A DNA stretch of 10,861 bases from Erwinia sp. (lineage in GTDB: Bacteria > Pseudomonadota > Gammaproteobacteria > Enterobacterales > Enterobacteriaceae), in assembly GCA_003512805.1 (NCBI GenBank), contig DOOK01000017.1, positions 9,741 through 20,601 of the forward strand. The letters run 5' to 3'. The notes beneath the pieces are model-generated. The model was not told the origin of the DNA. It did not search any database and saw nothing but the letters and a program-made list of their open reading frames with translations. The position numbers and the translations under genes are program-made. Positions 1 to 7,534 of the stretch are shown here, one piece after another. Position 1 is the stretch's first letter, and each line of letters opens with the position of its first letter.

Positions 1-899
1 GCCAGAAGCTCGATCCTTCAGTCAGCAACGTCTGCGCCGTTATTGCCGTGGCCGACCAGGAATCCACGTTTAACGCTAACGCCAGCGTGCCGGGCCTGCC
101 AAAAATTGCCTGGGGCGAAATCGACCGGCGCGCGGGCAAGCTGCATATTCCTTCCTTCCTGGTGCGGACGGCGCTAAGAATTAAATCACCCAACGGCGAA
201 AGCTATACCGATCGGCTGGATAAGGTACGCAGTGAAAAAGAGCTGAGCGCCATTTTTGACGATTTTATTAATATGGTGCCGATGGGGCAGACCCTGTTTG
301 GCAACCTGAATCCTATCCACACCGGCGGGCCAATGCAGGTCAGTATCGCCTTCGCCGAAGCCCATGCCGATGGCTACCCTTATCCGGTCGACGGCACTAT
401 ACGTCAGGAAGTGTTCAGCCGCCGCGGCGGCGTCTGGTTTGGTACACGCCATCTCCTTGGCTATCCGGCCAATTACAGCCAGCCTCTTTATCGCTTCGCG
501 GACTTTAATGCGGGCTGGTATGCCAGCCGTAATGCCGCGTTTCAGGCTGCCGTTGCGCGGCTGAGCGGCATAAAACTGGCGCTGGACGGGGATTTGATTC
601 AGTACGGTTCAGACGCGGCTGGTTCCACCGAGCTGGCCGTTCGGGCGCTGCACTTAGGGTTAAGCGACGGCGCCATCCGTAGCGCGCTGGAAAAAGGCGA
701 AACGCTGGACTTTGAAAAAACCGATTTATGGCAGCAGGTCTTTGCGCGAGCGGATAAAAATGGCGGCAGGCGCCAGCCGCGGGAAAGGCTGCCTGGTATA
801 AAACTGGAAAGCCCGAAAATTACCCGCAGCCTGACTACCGCCTGGTTTGCCCAGCGTGTGGACGGGCGTTATCAGAGCTGTCTGTCGCGCGGGAAATAA
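1..899 (+). CDS. DUF1615 family putative lipoprotein (5' end outside the window)
   Basis: The reading frame is open from the first full codon at base 3 to the TAA at 897-899, giving 298 visible residues. The start codon and any lipoprotein signal peptide therefore lie upstream. The GTG at 48 is an internal valine and not a likely start, because the frame reads through it with family-like sequence. The protein matches my recollection of DUF1615, a family of unknown function annotated as putative lipoproteins in Pantoea, Erwinia, Serratia and Pseudomonas relatives; I could not run a profile search. Visible residues 15-27 read AVADQESTFNANA, which resembles the catalytic Glu-Ser segment of lytic transglycosylase/lysozyme-fold enzymes (E20, codon 60-62). 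A murein-related role is inference only. A hairpin follows the stop, and the next gene is convergent. Family assignment is fairly confident; function is unknown. Confidence 0.75.
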   Translation, partial: QKLDPSVSNVCAVIAVADQESTFNANASVPGLPKIAWGEIDRRAGKLHIPSFLVRTALRIKSPNGESYTDRLDKVRSEKELSAIFDDFINMVPMGQTLFGNLNPIHTGGPMQVSIAFAEAHADGYPYPVDGTIRQEVFSRRGGVWFGTRHLLGYPANYSQPLYRFADFNAGWYASRNAAFQAAVARLSGIKLALDGDLIQYGSDAAGSTELAVRALHLGLSDGAIRSALEKGETLDFEKTDLWQQVFARADKNGGRRQPRERLPGIKLESPKITRSLTTAWFAQRVDGRYQSCLSRGK

Positions 900-914
900 C
901 GAGTAGAAGCGATG

Positions 915-946
915 AAGGGCGATAGCGCCTGCGCGTTATCGCCCTT
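915..946. terminator. Hairpin between convergent DUF1615 and chemoreceptor genes
   Basis: A perfect 10-bp inverted repeat (AAGGGCGATA at 915-924, TATCGCCCTT at 937-946) encloses a 12-base loop, within which a G-T pair and three more G-C pairs can extend the stem. It sits between the stop codons at 899 and 957. The T tract is short (945-947), so it is a weak or bidirectional terminator rather than a textbook one. Confidence 0.6.
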
Positions 947-956
947 TGCCGGAGGC

Positions 957-2900
957 TTAAGCCGATTCGAGCCGGAAGATTTGTACCGTTTGCGCCAGCT
1001 GCTTCGCCTGATCTTCCAGCGAGGCGGCGGCAGCGGACATCTGCTGGACCAGCGCAGAGTTTTGCTGGGTAGCACCATCCATCTGGTTTACGGCCACTGT
1101 TACCTGACCAATCCCCTGTGACTGTTCATCGGAAGCATGCACGATCTCGCCGATAATCGTTTTTACCGAGTTCACGGCGGTGTTCATTTCCTGCATGGTT
1201 CTGCCCGCATCCTGCACCAGCGAAACCCCGGTGTTCACGCGCTGCGTTGATTCGCCAATCAGTGCAGAGATATCTTTTACCGCGTTGGCGCTACGCTGGG
1301 CCAGGCTGCGCACTTCCGCCGCGACGACGGCGAAACCGCGACCCTGTTCGCCCGCCCGCGCGGCTTCCACCGCAGCGTTAAGCGCCAGGATATTAGTCTG
1401 GAAAGCGATGCCGTTAATGATGCTGGTAATCGCGCCAATCTTCTGCGAACTGTCATCGATCTGCTGCATAATTTCCACAACCTGCTGGACCAGCTGTTCG
1501 CCTCGCTGAGCGATAGCCGTCGCGTTCTCGGTCAGCTGGGTAGCACTGTGCGCGTTATCGGCGTTGTGCTTCACCGTGGCAGTCAGCTGCTCCATGCTGG
1601 CGGCGGTTTCTTCCAGCGCGGCGGCCTGTTGTTCGGTACGTGAGGCCAGATCGAGGTTGCCGGAAGCAATCTCCTCCGCGCCCTGACGAACGGAGTCGCT
1701 GGCGGATATGATCTCGCTGACCATGGTGCGGAGCTGTTGCTGCATGGTCTGCATAGCGAAGAAGATGCTCTCTCTGTCCTGTGCGCCAACAGGGATAGTT
1801 GCGCTGAGGTCACCTTCCGCCACGCCAAGTGCGATTTCTGCAGCCTGTGAAGGCTCGCCGCCAACCGGGCGGGAGATTTTACGGCTGAACAACACGCCCA
1901 GCACGGTGCAAACAATCACAATGCTCAGGATCATCATAATCAGCGCATGCATCAGCTGACGATTAGCTTCAGCCATGACGGCGCTGACCGGCGCCACCAC
2001 GCCCAGATACCAGGGCAGCGGGCTGTTGCCAATCACGACCGGACGCCAGGTTTCCAGCACGTCTTCACCAAGCACGCTGTCAAAATGCTGTACCACGCTC
2101 TGCGTAAAGCCGTTGGTTTCGCCTTTGTAGGCTTTGCCCGCTTCCGCTTTGTTGGGACTGGAGACGACCAGACCTTTATTGGAAAGCAGCAGCGCGTAAC
2201 CGGTACCGTTCCAGGGCTTAACGGCCCCTACGCTTTTTTGCAGCGACGCAAGTGAGATATCCGATGTGGCGACCGCTTTCAGCTGGCCATTATCCATGAT
2301 CACCGCCGCCACCGAGGTCAGCAGCGTCGGGATACCGTTATAGGGATAGCTGTAAGGTTCGGTTAATACATCCTTTTGCAACTTTTGCGGAACCAGGTAG
2401 TAATCGCCCTGGCCTGGTGTAAAGATAGATTCCAGATTATGCATGGCGAAATTGCCTGCTGTATCATGATCGACAAAGCGTGCGTATCGCCCCTGCGGTG
2501 GGTTGCCCGGCTGGGCCGCGAACTGCGCATCTTTGCCATCAAAGGCATTGGCTTCAAAAATAAGGGAAAGCGAGAGATAATCCATATTCTGCTTCAGGGC
2601 CGATTTCATCAGCTCATCGGCGATTTTTCGATCGGTTATGCCAGCGGTGGACAGGCCGAGGATGCTTTGGCCCATATCTCTGGCGACCGTGCGGGCGTAA
2701 TCAAGACTTTGCTGGACGCTAAGCGCGTTGCTTTCTGCAATTTGTCCCAGATATTGCTCGGCGATGTGACGTTGCTGATTACTGGACTGCCAGCTGAGCA
2801 GGCCAATAGTGATAGTAAAACCGAGCGTGATAGTCAGCGCGCCGGTCAGGAGCATCATGGTGCGTGTGCTCATTTTTCGTTTCTGGTGTGGCTTGTTCAT
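957..2900 (-). CDS. Methyl-accepting chemotaxis protein with dCache-type periplasmic sensor
   Basis: A 647-residue transmembrane chemoreceptor. It has a short basic N-terminus, TM1 at about 16-37, a large periplasmic region at about 40-310 with the size and pattern of a dCache domain, and TM2 at about 316-338. A HAMP linker begins with SRPVGGEP (343-350), and a cytoplasmic signalling coiled coil follows. Its hairpin tip, which binds CheA and CheW, is the conserved stretch at about 499-522 ([20 protein letters not shown] and on). The receptor should tune flagellar motor bias through CheA/CheY and be modified by CheR/CheB, but the ligand cannot be read from the sequence. The C-terminus (QIFRLESA) lacks the NWETF-type pentapeptide of Tsr and Tar. 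The ATG at 2900-2898 is preceded by AGGGG six bases upstream. A FliA promoter lies at 2993-2967. No chemotaxis genes are adjacent, so this is a stand-alone receptor gene. Confidence 0.95.
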   Translation of the reverse strand: MNKPHQKRKMSTRTMMLLTGALTITLGFTITIGLLSWQSSNQQRHIAEQYLGQIAESNALSVQQSLDYARTVARDMGQSILGLSTAGITDRKIADELMKSALKQNMDYLSLSLIFEANAFDGKDAQFAAQPGNPPQGRYARFVDHDTAGNFAMHNLESIFTPGQGDYYLVPQKLQKDVLTEPYSYPYNGIPTLLTSVAAVIMDNGQLKAVATSDISLASLQKSVGAVKPWNGTGYALLLSNKGLVVSSPNKAEAGKAYKGETNGFTQSVVQHFDSVLGEDVLETWRPVVIGNSPLPWYLGVVAPVSAVMAEANRQLMHALIMMILSIVIVCTVLGVLFSRKISRPVGGEPSQAAEIALGVAEGDLSATIPVGAQDRESIFFAMQTMQQQLRTMVSEIISASDSVRQGAEEIASGNLDLASRTEQQAAALEETAASMEQLTATVKHNADNAHSATQLTENATAIAQRGEQLVQQVVEIMQQIDDSSQKIGAITSIINGIAFQTNILALNAAVEAARAGEQGRGFAVVAAEVRSLAQRSANAVKDISALIGESTQRVNTGVSLVQDAGRTMQEMNTAVNSVKTIIGEIVHASDEQSQGIGQVTVAVNQMDGATQQNSALVQQMSAAAASLEDQAKQLAQTVQIFRLESA

Positions 2901-2966
2901 CAGGAACCCCTGGCGTGAATAGAATTGTTCTCAGACTTCCTGGTAAGTATTCTCCCTGTGTTCACT

Positions 2967-2993
2967 CTATCGGCAAAAAATGTCCGATCTTTA
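2967..2993 (-). promoter_or_regulatory. FliA (sigma-28) flagellar class 3 promoter for the chemoreceptor gene
   Basis: On the minus strand TAAA (2993-2990) is followed by exactly 15 bases and then GCCGATAG (2974-2967). The enterobacterial sigma-28 consensus is TAAA-N15-GCCGATAA, so 11 of 12 defined positions match with ideal spacing. It points into the chemoreceptor gene and predicts a 5' leader of about 60 bases before the ATG at 2900. Confidence 0.88.
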
Positions 2994-3077
2994 TACAATG
3001 ACGGGGGTTGTAGCGCGTTTGTTGCAGAGGGGGAGTTTTTGTCACGAAAAAGCGTAAGGCGCCGCTGGCTCAACCCG

Positions 3078-3095
3078 GCCAGACTGTGCCAGACT
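3078..3095. repeat. Short direct repeat upstream of ybhL
   Basis: GCCAGACT occurs at 3078-3085 and again at 3088-3095, a 10-base period that puts both copies on the same helix face, ending 31 bases before the ybhL start codon. Tandem half-sites with this period are typical of response-regulator dimers, but no regulator is recognised. Apart from the FliA promoter, nothing else convincing was seen between 2901 and 3126, and no clear sigma-70 promoter for ybhL. Confidence 0.35.
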
Positions 3096-3126
3096 TAACG
3101 GTAAATTCACCTTAAAGGAGAGCATC

Positions 3127-3837
3127 ATGGAAAGATATCCTCGTTCCAACGGTTCGATTGTTTCTGGCGCCGCCACGGGCCTGCAAACGTATATGGCGCA
3201 GGTCTATGGCTGGATGACCTGCGGCCTGTTGCTGACCGCTTTCGTGTCCTGGTTTGCCGCCAATACGCCGGCGGTAATGCAGCTGGTTTTTGCCAATAAA
3301 TTTACTTTTTACGGGCTGATTATCGCGCAGCTGGCCGTGGTTTTTGTGCTGTCCGGCATGGTGCATAAGCTAAGCGGCGCGCTCGCGACCGGCCTGTTTA
3401 TGCTCTATTCGGCGCTGACCGGACTGACGCTGGCCAGCATCTTCCTGGTCTACACCTATTCATCCATTGCCAGCACTTTTGTGGTCACGGGCGGGATGTT
3501 CGGCGTGATGAGCTTCTGGGGCTATACCACTAAGCGCGACCTGAGCCGGATGGGCAGCATCCTGTTTATGGCGCTGATTGGTATTTTGCTGGCGTCGCTG
3601 GTTAACTTCTGGCTGAAAAGCACCGCGCTGATGTGGGCCGTTACCTATATCGGCGTGCTGGTGTTTGTCGGTCTGACCGCGTATGACACGCAGAAGCTGA
3701 AGAATATTGGTGAGAACATTGACGTGCGTGATAAAGAAAATTTGCGCCGCTACTCTATCATGGGTGCGCTAACGCTGTATCTGGACTTCATTAACCTGTT
3801 CCTGATGCTGCTGCGGATTTTCGGCAACCGCCGTTAA
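3127..3837 (+). CDS. ybhL: BAX inhibitor-1 (UPF0005) family inner-membrane protein YbhL
   Basis: A 236-residue polytopic protein of the BI-1/UPF0005 family, the usual length, with about seven hydrophobic segments between residues 25 and 232. Conserved acidic positions are visible in TAYDTQKLK (D187) and LTLYLDFINLFL (D220). They correspond to the Asp pair that gates proton-sensitive calcium leak in the studied homologue YetJ of Bacillus subtilis. E. coli YbhL itself has no settled role, so a channel or leak function is inferred from the family. The ATG at 3127 has a strong ribosome binding site, AAAGGAG at 3114-3120 with 6-base spacing. It stands alone on the plus strand and ends at a bidirectional terminator shared with ybhN. 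In E. coli it lies beside ybhM, which is absent here. Confidence 0.93.
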   Translation: MERYPRSNGSIVSGAATGLQTYMAQVYGWMTCGLLLTAFVSWFAANTPAVMQLVFANKFTFYGLIIAQLAVVFVLSGMVHKLSGALATGLFMLYSALTGLTLASIFLVYTYSSIASTFVVTGGMFGVMSFWGYTTKRDLSRMGSILFMALIGILLASLVNFWLKSTALMWAVTYIGVLVFVGLTAYDTQKLKNIGENIDVRDKENLRRYSIMGALTLYLDFINLFLMLLRIFGNRR

Positions 3838-3839
3838 GC

Positions 3840-3868
3840 AAAAAGGGGCGGAATCCGCCCCTTTTTTT
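3840..3868. terminator. Bidirectional intrinsic terminator between ybhL and ybhN
   Basis: GGGGCGG (3845-3851) pairs with CCGCCCC (3855-3861), flanked by A5 (3840-3844) and T7 (3862-3868), so both strands present a GC stem followed by a U run. It terminates ybhL rightward and the ybhP-clsB-ybhN operon leftward. The ybhN stop codon (3869-3867) overlaps the T tract. Confidence 0.92.
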
Positions 3869-4835
3869 ACGCCTGTTTTTGCATATCCTGCTGGTTTTTA
3901 TGCCGCAGGCTTTTGGCCCGGCTTTCCAGCCACAGATAAAGCACCAGCGCCAGGAGCAGTGGCGCGATAAAATAAATGACGCGGTAGGCCAGCAGGCCCG
4001 CGATGATTGCCCCATGCGAGAGGTGCTCCCCGCTCAGCAGCGCCAGGAACACCGCTTCCAGCACCCCAATCCCCGCAGGAATATGAATAATAACGCCTGC
4101 GATACTGCTGATCAGCAGCACGCCCAGCACCTGCGGATAATCCACCTGCTGTGCAAACAGCAACCAGATAATCATCCCCATCACCAGCCAGTTAGCGCTG
4201 GATACCGCAAACTGCAGCAGCGCCATACGGAAAGAGGGCAGGGCCAGCTTGTGGCCTTTTACCGTCCAGCGGCGGCGTTTGGAGAAAGCGCAGAGCGCGA
4301 GATAGAGCACCACAAAGGCCAAAAGCCCCACGCCAATCGTGCGTAGCGTGCCTTCACCAATAAACCAACCTTGTGGGATGGGCACCGCGCCGCTACTGAA
4401 GACGATGCCGGCCACCAATACGTAGCCCAGCCAGTTAGTGGCAATACTGAGCGAAAAAATACGCGTAATGGTGCTGCCGCTCAGGCCAAGCCGTGAATAA
4501 AGCCGATAGCGCATCGCCACGCCGCCTACCCAGGTGCTGAGCGTCAGGTTAAAGGCGTAGCAAATAAACGACACCAGCATCACCTGCCGCTTTTGCAGCT
4601 TGTGGCCGCAGTAAGCCTGGCCGATGAGATCGTAAAGGCCGTAAGTCAGGTAGCTCACCACCACCAGACCTACGGAAGCGAGAATAGCCGTGCGGTTATA
4701 GTGGGTAATCACGTTAAGCACGTCATGCCAGTTGACCTTGCGGGCGTAAATCACCAGCAGCACGACTACCGCAATAAAAAAGAGGCCGGTTAGCGCTTTT
4801 TTTACCCATTTCCAACGAGTATGTGACTGAGACAT
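3867..4835 (-). CDS. ybhN: YbhN, MprF-flippase-like (UPF0104) integral membrane protein
   Basis: A 322-residue polytopic inner-membrane protein of the UPF0104 / lysylphosphatidylglycerol synthase transmembrane-region family, with roughly eight to nine hydrophobic segments between residues 15 and 303. Family landmarks are HIPAGIGVLEAVF (251-263) and LAYRVIYFIAPL (282-293). Long stretches such as 86-115 match my memory of E. coli YbhN nearly residue for residue. MprF relatives flip aminoacylated lipids. YbhN lacks the synthase domain, so lipid translocation is an inference. It is the last gene of a three-gene operon: its ATG (4835-4833) shares one base with the clsB stop (TGATG), which implies translational coupling to the cardiolipin synthase. 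Its stop lies within the downstream terminator. Confidence 0.93.
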   Translation of the reverse strand: MSQSHTRWKWVKKALTGLFFIAVVVLLVIYARKVNWHDVLNVITHYNRTAILASVGLVVVSYLTYGLYDLIGQAYCGHKLQKRQVMLVSFICYAFNLTLSTWVGGVAMRYRLYSRLGLSGSTITRIFSLSIATNWLGYVLVAGIVFSSGAVPIPQGWFIGEGTLRTIGVGLLAFVVLYLALCAFSKRRRWTVKGHKLALPSFRMALLQFAVSSANWLVMGMIIWLLFAQQVDYPQVLGVLLISSIAGVIIHIPAGIGVLEAVFLALLSGEHLSHGAIIAGLLAYRVIYFIAPLLLALVLYLWLESRAKSLRHKNQQDMQKQA

Positions 4836-6085
4836 CAGGATTTTGCCCTCTCTTTTTCACTGTCCGATTCGACCCGGTCCTGGGTTTCCATCTCTGGCTG
4901 GACCGGCGGAGCAATCTGCGCCAGCTTAGGGGTATGCGCGGGCAGCCAGCCGGCAATAGCCGGGAAATGCCGCAGGAAGTGAAAGGCTACGATGCTTTTC
5001 CCCAGCTGCCACCAGTTTTGCGTAGGCAGCTTGTTCTCATCTACCCGCTCGCAGTCCTGAGTCAGCAGCCGGGTCAGCTCAGTGCGCAGGAGCTGGTTAA
5101 AAGAGCGATCGTGAATGATTAAATTCGCCTCCAGGTTCAGCGAAAGGCTGAGCGGATCAAGATTGCTGGAGCCGACCGTTGACCAGAAATTATCCTGTAT
5201 CGCAATTTTGGCATGGAGCGGACGCCGAATATATTCATAAACCTCCACGCCACCGCTAACCAGATAGTTGTAGAGCAGTTCTGCGCCAACCTTCACGATC
5301 GGCATATCGGGCTTGCCCTGTACGATCAGTTTTACCGACACGCCGCGCTGGGCTGCCGAGCGCATCTCACGCAGCAGGTGATAGCCGGGGAAAAAATACG
5401 CGTTGGCGATAATCACCTCTTCTTTGGCCTCGCGCAGCATATCCATATAGTGTTGTTCGATATCGTCACGATGCTCATCGTTATCCCGCCAGACAAACAG
5501 CACCTGAGCGTCGCCCGGCGTGCGGTTACGGGCGACGCGGTGCGACCGTCCACCCCACCAGCGGCGTACCGGCTCCTTACTGTTAATCGCCTCTTTGACG
5601 TAGCGGGCAATATCTTCCACCACCGGGCCTTTGACCTCGACGGTATAGTCCTGTTTCGCTTCCGGGCCGTAGCTGGAGTTGTGCTCGGCGGAATAGTTAA
5701 TGCCGCCGACAAACGCAATTTCACCGTCGCAAACCACGGTTTTACGGTGCATACGACGGAAAAGATTGGTCCTTACGCCAAAGACCAGCGGGCGTGGATC
5801 GTAAAAAATAAAGCGCACGCCAGCCGAGGTCAGGCTGCGGATAAATTCGGGCGAAAGGTCATTAGAACCGTAGCCGTCCAGCAGCATTTCAACTTTGACA
5901 CCGCGCGCGGCGGCATCCAAAATCACCTCTTGTAATGCTTTACCGACCTCATCCTCAAAAAGAATAAAGGTTTCCAACAGGACACTTTCTTTTGCCCGGC
6001 GGATAGCCTCAAAGACGCGTGGAAAATATTGTTCGCCATTGGCCAACAGGCGCAGGCGATTACCGTCACGCCATTCCGTTTTCAT
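4835..6085 (-). CDS. clsB: Cardiolipin synthase B (phospholipase D superfamily)
   Basis: A 416-residue enzyme close in length to E. coli ClsB (formerly YbhO, 413 residues). It is a phosphatidyltransferase that builds cardiolipin from phosphatidylglycerol at the inner membrane. Two HKD motifs make the bipartite active site: H113-x-K115-x4-D120 in [18 protein letters not shown], and H291-x-K293-x4-D298 in [10 protein letters not shown], each followed by the expected GG/SSN segment (GGINYS, GSSNLDP). There is no N-terminal transmembrane hairpin, unlike ClsA, which fits ClsB. The C-terminal METQDRVE stretch (399-406) also matches E. coli ClsB. The start is set by a 4-base ATGA overlap with the ybhP stop (6085-6082), and the stop overlaps the ybhN ATG, so all three genes are probably translated in series. 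All catalytic residues are present. Confidence 0.96.
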   Translation of the reverse strand: MKTEWRDGNRLRLLANGEQYFPRVFEAIRRAKESVLLETFILFEDEVGKALQEVILDAAARGVKVEMLLDGYGSNDLSPEFIRSLTSAGVRFIFYDPRPLVFGVRTNLFRRMHRKTVVCDGEIAFVGGINYSAEHNSSYGPEAKQDYTVEVKGPVVEDIARYVKEAINSKEPVRRWWGGRSHRVARNRTPGDAQVLFVWRDNDEHRDDIEQHYMDMLREAKEEVIIANAYFFPGYHLLREMRSAAQRGVSVKLIVQGKPDMPIVKVGAELLYNYLVSGGVEVYEYIRRPLHAKIAIQDNFWSTVGSSNLDPLSLSLNLEANLIIHDRSFNQLLRTELTRLLTQDCERVDENKLPTQNWWQLGKSIVAFHFLRHFPAIAGWLPAHTPKLAQIAPPVQPEMETQDRVESDSEKERAKS

Positions 6086-6843
6086 AAGTGTATCTCCACA
6101 GCCAAAGGCGCGTGATCGGACAGGTGCGACCAGGGTCGCAGCGGTATTTTTTGTGGATGACTGATAGCGGCATTACGGACGTAAATTCTATCCAGTCGTA
6201 ACAGAGGGAAGCGGGCAGGGAAGGTGCGCGCCGGGCGGCCAGTTTCCTGGCTGAATACCTCCTCCATCCCGGCTCCCTGTTGTAAAATCTTATTGGCTTT
6301 TTGCTGCCAGTCATTGAAGTCACCCGCCACCACCACGGGTTCATCCGGCGGCAGGGTGTTAAGCAGTTCGCAGAGCATAGTCAGCTGAGCGGTGCGATGG
6401 GCGTCTCGCAGACCTAAATGCACGCAAATGGTGTGTAAGATTTTGTCGCTGTCAGGGAGCGTGATTTTACAGTACAGCAGGCCCCGTTTTTCGGTCCCCT
6501 CTACGGAGATGTCGCGGTTTTCATAGGACAAAATCGGAAAGCGAGACAGCAGCGCATTACCATGATGCCCTTCCGGATAGACAGCGTTACGCCCATAGGC
6601 GAAGTCCTGCCACATCATCTCGGCCAGAAATTCGTAATGGGGCGTATCGGGCCAGTTTGACACTTTAATTGAGTGCAAATCGTGGGAGCCCATGACCTCC
6701 TGTAAAAAGACAATATCGGCCGAGGTCGCCCTCACTGCATCCCGTAATTCCGGCAAAATAAAACGCTTATTGGAAGCGCTGAAACCCATGTGTGTATTGA
6801 TCGTCAGGACTTTTAATGAAAATCCTTGCGGTTTTTGTGACAT
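6082..6843 (-). CDS. ybhP: YbhP, endonuclease/exonuclease/phosphatase-fold hydrolase
   Basis: A 253-residue protein of the EEP (exonuclease III / DNase I / sphingomyelinase-like) superfamily with no signal peptide. The metal-dependent catalytic set is complete: N16 in the first strand (LTINTH), Q48-E49 (LQEV), Y83-G and N86, H142 (CVHLGL), GDFND (174-178), LDRIY (217-221) and SDHAPL (242-247). The substrate is unknown. The superfamily covers nucleases, inositol phosphatases and phospholipase C-like enzymes, and its position ahead of clsB suggests a lipid or phosphodiester substrate, by inference only. It heads the operon and its TGA overlaps the clsB start by four bases. The AGGAG upstream of the ATG (6843-6841) is about 12 bases away, unusually far, but the next in-frame ATG would remove the first catalytic strand. 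Confidence 0.93.
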   Translation of the reverse strand: MSQKPQGFSLKVLTINTHMGFSASNKRFILPELRDAVRATSADIVFLQEVMGSHDLHSIKVSNWPDTPHYEFLAEMMWQDFAYGRNAVYPEGHHGNALLSRFPILSYENRDISVEGTEKRGLLYCKITLPDSDKILHTICVHLGLRDAHRTAQLTMLCELLNTLPPDEPVVVAGDFNDWQQKANKILQQGAGMEEVFSQETGRPARTFPARFPLLRLDRIYVRNAAISHPQKIPLRPWSHLSDHAPLAVEIHL

Positions 6844-6966
6844 ACTGTGCGCGCTCTCCTCTTCGGATCAGGAAGAGTAAAGTGTAGTCCTTGTCACAAA
6901 AGTGTGCCGCTAAGTGCAGAAATTTACGGCATTAATTAAGAACTACGGTAGTCTGATGAAATGCGT

Positions 6967-6983
6967 TATCACTTACTGTGATA
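6967..6983. promoter_or_regulatory. Inverted repeat in the divergent ybhP/ybhQ intergenic region
   Basis: TATCAC (6967-6972) and GTGATA (6978-6983) form a perfect 6-bp dyad around TTACT, 46 bases before the ybhQ ATG. It could be a regulator site or a small leader hairpin. The rest of the 185-base gap (6844-7028) should carry promoters for both ybhP and ybhQ, but I see no convincing -35/-10 pair. Confidence 0.35.
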
Positions 6984-7028
6984 GCCAGGCTTGGGCAGAT
7001 CGCCGTTGGGTCTGCCGGGAGATAAAAA

Positions 7029-7409
7029 ATGAAGTGGTCCAATCGTGTTCAGATTGTTACCGGACAAACCCTTGTCCATATCACGCTGCACCTGCTGCTG
7101 ATCGCCGCCCTCGTTTGGGGCTGGAAACATCATGCGCTGTTGCAGGTCAGCTCGGTGTTACTGGCGATGTATGCCAGCGTCTTTATCGCTATGCTGCCGG
7201 CCCAACATATGCCGCGCTTACGTCGCCTGGGCGACTTTTTGGAAGACGTCACCACCACTTACTATTTTGGCGCCGCAATGCTGGTGCTGTTTCTGCTTTC
7301 TCGTGTCGTGCATAACAACCTGCTGCTGGGTTGCGTTGGCGTAGTCATGCTGACCGGCCCTGCCGTAGTGTCGCTGCTGGCTAAAGAGCCGGTGCGCGCT
7401 CGCCGTTAA
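7029..7409 (+). CDS. ybhQ: YbhQ, small four-helix inner-membrane protein of unknown function
   Basis: A 126-residue membrane protein with four hydrophobic segments (about 14-32, 36-56, 78-93, 97-117). The best-conserved part against E. coli YbhQ is the second half: DFLEDVTTTYYFGAA (69-83) and GPAVVSLLAKE (110-120). The N-terminal MKW..RV..TG pattern also agrees. E. coli YbhQ is about ten residues longer at the C-terminus, and this copy ends soon after the last helix with a basic PVRARR. The function is not known. The ATG at 7029 has GGGAG (7017-7021) seven bases upstream. It is divergent from ybhP and followed by a hairpin. In E. coli the ybhFSR genes would come next, but here it is rhlE. Confidence 0.9.
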   Translation: MKWSNRVQIVTGQTLVHITLHLLLIAALVWGWKHHALLQVSSVLLAMYASVFIAMLPAQHMPRLRRLGDFLEDVTTTYYFGAAMLVLFLLSRVVHNNLLLGCVGVVMLTGPAVVSLLAKEPVRARR

Positions 7410-7414
7410 AGCCG

Positions 7415-7435
7415 GGCGGGCCGTAATGGCCCGCC
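7415..7435 (+). terminator. GC-rich hairpin after ybhQ
   Basis: GGCGGGCC (7415-7422) pairs with GGCCCGCC (7428-7435) around a GTAAT loop, six bases after the ybhQ stop. The following sequence (ATCTTACTCT) is only moderately T-rich, so this is a probable but not strong terminator. Confidence 0.6.
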
Positions 7436-7519
7436 ATCTTACTCTCCCTCTGCTTTTCCGCTGTCCCCCCGTCACTTTTCAGGCCGCGAAAGAATATTTC
7501 GCTCCGGACGCGTAACATC

Positions 7520-7528
7520 TGTTATAAT
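7520..7528 (+). promoter_or_regulatory. rhlE: Extended -10 promoter for rhlE
   Basis: TGTTATAAT combines a perfect -10 hexamer (7523-7528) with an extended -10 TGn element (7520-7522). No good -35 exists at 16-18 bases; TTCGCT (7498-7503) lies 19 bases away. Transcription should start near 7535, giving a leader of about 118 bases. Confidence 0.7.
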
Positions 7529-7534
7529 CCGGCC

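Noticed and set aside
48..50. GTG as the true start of the DUF1615 gene
   Set aside because: The same frame is open to the window edge with family-like sequence before the GTG, and a lipoprotein signal would be expected further upstream.
3039..3067. Sigma-70 promoter for ybhL using TTGTCA at 3039-3044
   Set aside because: At the 17-base spacing the -10 position reads CCGCTG, with no TATAAT-like hexamer.
5213..5935. 240-codon open frame on the plus strand opposite clsB
   Set aside because: It lies wholly antisense to clsB, which has intact catalytic motifs and full-length homology. The translation has no recognisable domain, and it is explained by GC-rich codon structure.
6914..7315. 133-codon plus-strand frame overlapping ybhQ
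   Set aside because: It is in another frame over ybhQ, has a Cys- and Tyr-rich unrecognisable product, and has no ribosome binding site; the ybhQ frame matches its family.
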